Origin: Arthrobacter sp. HY1533
GTDB taxonomy: Bacteria > Actinomycetota > Actinomycetes > Actinomycetales > Micrococcaceae
Length of the DNA: 64,000 nt
Assembly (NCBI RefSeq): GCF_027568515.1
Contig: NZ_JANKZF010000024.1
Location: 1-64,000, forward strand
Direction of reading: 5' to 3'
In this document: one piece after another, positions 61,125 to 64,000 of the stretch
Position numbering within the stretch: the first letter of the stretch is position 1
How the letters are laid out: every line of letters begins with the position of its first letter
Program-made: the position numbers and the translations under genes
Notes under the pieces: generated by a model
What the model saw: only the letters and a program-made list of their open reading frames with translations
Databases searched by the model: none
Told to the model about the DNA's origin: nothing

Positions 61125-64000
61125 CTATGCGCGCTTGGGCATGTACCTCTTCCGGCTTCTCACGACGAGGAGCACGCCAACTGCAAGAATCAGCAGTCCG
61201 AATGCCACCGCCATGGCGACTCCGGTGGAGCCTGTGCTGGGCAGTTCGTCCACCCCGTCAACGCCGGGGACCGCAACGGCGGATTCCATCGCCGTGATGA
61301 GAACGGGAACCACCACGGCATGCTTGGAGGCCTGGCCCGTCAGGGTGACGGTGTGCTCACCCAGGGCGAAGTCCACGGGGACCTTCCAGCTGACGCTGAC
61401 CTTGCCCTTGGCATCTGCCGTGTAGCTGCCCATCGCCAGTGGCGTCGAGCGGATGACTGCCACAACTTGCTCGTTCGGCGTGAAGCCTGCGCCGGTGACC
61501 ACCAGCTTGCCACCCCGCGCCGCGGCCACCACAGCGGCACTGCCCGAGGTTTTCGTCGCGGATGCGGTGGCCGTGTTGGAGGGTCCCGCACTGTTGCTGG
61601 GCTGAGGCGACGCGGAGGCACTTGTGGACGGACCGGCGCTGGGCTCCAGGGTGGGATCAACCGTGGGCTCAAGGGTCGGTGCAACAGTGGGTTCCACGCT
61701 GGGTTCCACGGTGGGATCCACCGTGGGTTCAACGGTGGGCTCCAGCGTCGGGGTTGCCGACGCGCTCGGTGTGGGAGTGGGTGTGGGATCGGCAATTCGC
61801 TCGCTGGCCACAAACTCGCCACAGGCAATCCACTTTTGCTCGTACGAGGTTACGCCGGTCATGCGCACGTAGCGGGCCGGTGAGCCATTCAGCGCGACAC
61901 TCTGGACCGCTGTGGTGTTCGCCCAGGTGGCGGGCACGGCGGCTGCCCAGGTGGTTCCGTCCAGGCTGGTCTCCATTGTGACGTCCTTGATCCGGCCATT
62001 GGCCGAGTCGCGTCCCTGGCACCCTGCGGAGACCAGGTTGCGGCTCTTCCCCAGGTCGATGGTGACCCAGTGCGGGGGCGGCGTGGAACTGGCGCTCCAT
62101 GCGGTGCTCCAGCCCGGTTCCTTGTTGCAGTCCACCAGGTTGCTGGCCGGGCGCTGCTCCGCCGCAGTTTCCTGGCTGCTGAAACCGGTCACAGTCATGT
62201 CGCTGCACAGCACTGGGGCAATGGTTCCCCCGGCCGGCCCTGTGGGGGTGGCTGTCGCGGTGGCAGTGGGCGTGGGCGTCGGCGTGGGGGTCGGCGTCGT
62301 GCCGTCCCCAACCGCCTTGCGGGCATTGAATTCGCCGCAGGTGACCCACTTGTTGGCATTGGGACCATCACCCAGGGTCTCGATGCCAGTGAACTTCACG
62401 TAGCGGGCTTCGACGCCCCCGAGCTGGATCCACTTCGCGTCCGTGTTGTTGGCCCAGGTCGCAACGGTCGGCGCGCTCCAGGTGGTGCCGTCGATGCTCG
62501 TGGCCATGCTGGCCTTGGTGATCCGGCCGTTGAGTTGCGGGCGGGGCGTGCAGCCGGCCGCCGTGAGCTTCATGGTTGAGCCCAGGTCAACAATGGCCCA
62601 GTGCGGCGGCGGTGTGGAGTTTGTGCTCCAGGCCGTGTGCCACGGGGTGTTGGCATCACAGTCGGTCATGTTGGTGCCGCGGCCATTTTCACTGGCAGTC
62701 TCTTCGCTGCTGACGCTGGTTACGGCCATGGCCGTGCAGGGCACCACCGTGGGGTCGGTGACAACAATGCTGTGCTCGGCCGTCAGGGTGCTGCCGCCGC
62801 TGCTCAGCGTGGCCACCACCTTGGCTGAGCCCAGCGGGGCCAGTGACGGCTTGACCTTGAAGGTGGCCTGCGCCGTGGTGCCCTGCGCAACCGCAGGGGT
62901 GGCCGCCGTCGCCGGTGCAACGGTCCAGCCCGCCGGAACCGTCAGCTTCAAGGAACCTGCCGCGAGGGCAGCACCGGGTGCGTTGACGTTGACCTTGAGG
63001 TCGAATTCGGAGCCGCCGGCGATCGATGCAGGTGCCTCGATCGTGGTGTTTGCGGTGGCGGCAATCAGGTATTTCTGCCCCCCAACGGCGTTGAAGGTGA
63101 CAACCCCGTCCACCACGGCCGGGGTTGCAACGGCAGCCCCAGTGGTTTCATTCTTGATGCTGAACTTGCCGTCGAACATGCCGGAACGGACAGACAGGGG
63201 GCCGGAGGAAGCAGGCTGCAGGACCGCGCCTGTGGCGGCGCCGCCGGCCCAGGAAAGGCCAACCTCAACATTGCCGCGGGCCTTGAGCCCGGAAACGGCG
63301 CCCGTGGCCCAGTTGGCGGGAAGCGCCGGGAGCAGGTCGATGGCGCTCGATTGGGACTGCAGCAGCATTTCCGCAACACCGGAGGTGGCCCCGAAGTTGC
63401 CGTCGATCTGGAACGGCGGGTGCGCATCCCACAGGTTGTCGTAGACGTTGTTCTTCAGCAGCGCCGAGAGCATCTTCTGGGAGCCGTCGCCGTCGAGCAG
63501 TCGGGCCAGGAAGCTGATCTTCCACGCCTTGGACCAGCCGGTCGCGCCGTCGCCGCGGGCATCCAGGGACTTGCGGGCCGCAGCTGCCAGGACGGGATCG
63601 TTGCGCACGTCAATTTCATCGCCCGGGAAAAGGGCGAACAAGTTGGAGGCGTGGCGGTGCTGGTTCGTGGGGGTGTCGATCGAGGTGTTCTCGATCTTCC
63701 ACTCCTTGATCTGGCCCCAGGAGCCCACGGCCAGGCCCGGGTCCATCTTGTTCAGGGTGCTTGCCAGTGAAGCCTGGAAGGCGGTGTCCGTGTTCAGTTC
63801 CTGGGCTGCCTCAAGGATGTCCTTGAGCAGGTTGACAACAATTTGCTGGGACATGGCGGCGCCGGCAGTGAAGGGTCCCTGCTCCGGGGAGTAGCTCGGC
63901 GTGACCACCAGGCGGTTGTTGTCGTGCGGGTCCGGCTGCAGGTTGTGGATCCAGAATTCGGCGGCGCCCTTCATCATGGGGTAGGCCTTGTCCGCCAGGT
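61125..64000 (-). CDS. Wall-anchored GH95 alpha-L-fucosidase, 5'-truncated by window end
   Basis: About 957 C-terminal residues visible; the frame is open to the right edge. The first ~230 residues are the C-terminal part of a GH95 catalytic barrel (AYPMMKGAAEFW; NQHRHASNLFALFPGDE; HPPFQIDGNFGATSGVAEML; LLPALPANW). Then a beta-sandwich, a NEW3-like domain, two tandem F5/8-type C (discoidin) domains with matching Cys positions, a Pro/Thr-rich repeat linker, an Ig-like module, and LPSTG with membrane segment and basic tail. GH95 enzymes remove alpha-1,2-linked fucose from glycans. The anchoring by LPSTG differs from the LANTG of the sialidase in this window. Confidence 0.9.
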   Translation of the reverse strand, partial: LADKAYPMMKGAAEFWIHNLQPDPHDNNRLVVTPSYSPEQGPFTAGAAMSQQIVVNLLKDILEAAQELNTDTAFQASLASTLNKMDPGLAVGSWGQIKEWKIENTSIDTPTNQHRHASNLFALFPGDEIDVRNDPVLAAAARKSLDARGDGATGWSKAWKISFLARLLDGDGSQKMLSALLKNNVYDNLWDAHPPFQIDGNFGATSGVAEMLLQSQSSAIDLLPALPANWATGAVSGLKARGNVEVGLSWAGGAATGAVLQPASSGPLSVRSGMFDGKFSIKNETTGAAVATPAVVDGVVTFNAVGGQKYLIAATANTTIEAPASIAGGSEFDLKVNVNAPGAALAAGSLKLTVPAGWTVAPATAATPAVAQGTTAQATFKVKPSLAPLGSAKVVATLSSGGSTLTAEHSIVVTDPTVVPCTAMAVTSVSSEETASENGRGTNMTDCDANTPWHTAWSTNSTPPPHWAIVDLGSTMKLTAAGCTPRPQLNGRITKASMATSIDGTTWSAPTVATWANNTDAKWIQLGGVEARYVKFTGIETLGDGPNANKWVTCGEFNARKAVGDGTTPTPTPTPTPTATATATPTGPAGGTIAPVLCSDMTVTGFSSQETAAEQRPASNLVDCNKEPGWSTAWSASSTPPPHWVTIDLGKSRNLVSAGCQGRDSANGRIKDVTMETSLDGTTWAAAVPATWANTTAVQSVALNGSPARYVRMTGVTSYEQKWIACGEFVASERIADPTPTPTPSASATPTLEPTVEPTVDPTVEPSVEPTVAPTLEPTVDPTLEPSAGPSTSASASPQPSNSAGPSNTATASATKTSGSAAVVAAARGGKLVVTGAGFTPNEQVVAVIRSTPLAMGSYTADAKGKVSVSWKVPVDFALGEHTVTLTGQASKHAVVVPVLITAMESAVAVPGVDGVDELPSTGSTGVAMAVAFGLLILAVGVLLVVRSRKRYMPKRA
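61640..61755 (-). repeat. Short tandem repeats coding the P/T/E linker of the fucosidase
   Basis: Approximate 12-18-bp tandem units such as ACGGTGGGTTCCACG encode EPTVDPT-type repeats between the second F5/8C domain and the Ig-like module. A smaller TPTP run lies at about 62259-62303. Coding repeats, not a CRISPR. Confidence 0.75.

Noticed and set aside
61640-61755. CRISPR-like repeats
   Set aside because: Short imperfect units stay in frame and code for a Pro/Thr linker; no spacers or cas genes.

Overview
The window is GC-rich, gene-dense DNA of actinobacterial type, most likely from an Arthrobacter-like member of the Micrococcaceae. The signs are strong G/C third-position bias, a DUF222/HNH endonuclease gene, class-E-type LAxTG sorting signals, a carbohydrate ABC importer of the Ngc type without its own ATPase, and several start codons placed 6-7 nt after a TANNNT box (leaderless transcripts). 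No rRNA, tRNA, CRISPR array, transposase or prophage was seen. The genus assignment is inference; the gene content is read from the sequence.

Layout. 1-7.0 kb: 5'-truncated DUF222/HNH protein, DUF2079 membrane protein, iron-box-controlled heme oxygenase, an MFS transporter/Gfo-Idh oxidoreductase operon, and an excisionase-like DNA-binding protein. 7.0-9.7 kb: PucR-type regulator divergent from alanine dehydrogenase. 9.7-20.1 kb: a giant wall-anchored sialidase + GH20 hexosaminidase, a GerMN lipoprotein, a PLP aminotransferase, an LASTG-anchored protein and a Tat-exported PHP metallohydrolase. 20.1-25.6 kb: 2-oxoacid dehydrogenase operon (E1 alpha, E1 beta, E2), hisC, and a 4-TM holin-like protein. 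25.6-36.1 kb: WXG100-like/alpha-beta-hydrolase pair, purB, NERD protein, thioesterase, DUF2695-like protein, aminotransferase, a PTH2-type peptidyl-tRNA hydrolase with a degenerate extra copy, an HTH/membrane-protein pair, rlmN and small proteins. 36.2-42.3 kb: mannitol PTS locus (mtlD, mtlA, TetR regulator) divergent from ptsI-ptsH. 42.3-48.4 kb: MoaD/ThiS + BNR-repeat pair, the copper operon csoR-copZ-copA, an EamA exporter and a CGNR regulator. 48.5-54.8 kb: amino-sugar module (ngcEFG-type importer, SIS protein, RpiR regulator, BadF-type kinase). 54.9-61.1 kb: membrane proteins, LysR-MATE-DUF308 operon, EamA transporter, dnaB and an upstream DnaA-box-rich region. 61.1-64 kb: 3' part of a wall-anchored GH95 alpha-L-fucosidase that runs off the window.

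How it fits together. The sialidase/hexosaminidase and the fucosidase would trim sialylated, fucosylated and HexNAc-containing glycans at the cell surface. The Ngc-type importer, SIS protein, RpiR regulator and sugar kinase could take up and process released amino sugars. Together they look like a glycoconjugate-foraging toolkit, although no sialate or fucose catabolic genes lie in this window. A second theme is control by short palindromes: an iron box, paired TGACA...TGTCA palindromes, CsoR boxes bracketing a promoter, operator-like repeats upstream of ald, mtl and the 2-oxoacid dehydrogenase operon, two copies of one dispersed hairpin family, and a DnaA-box cluster beside dnaB.
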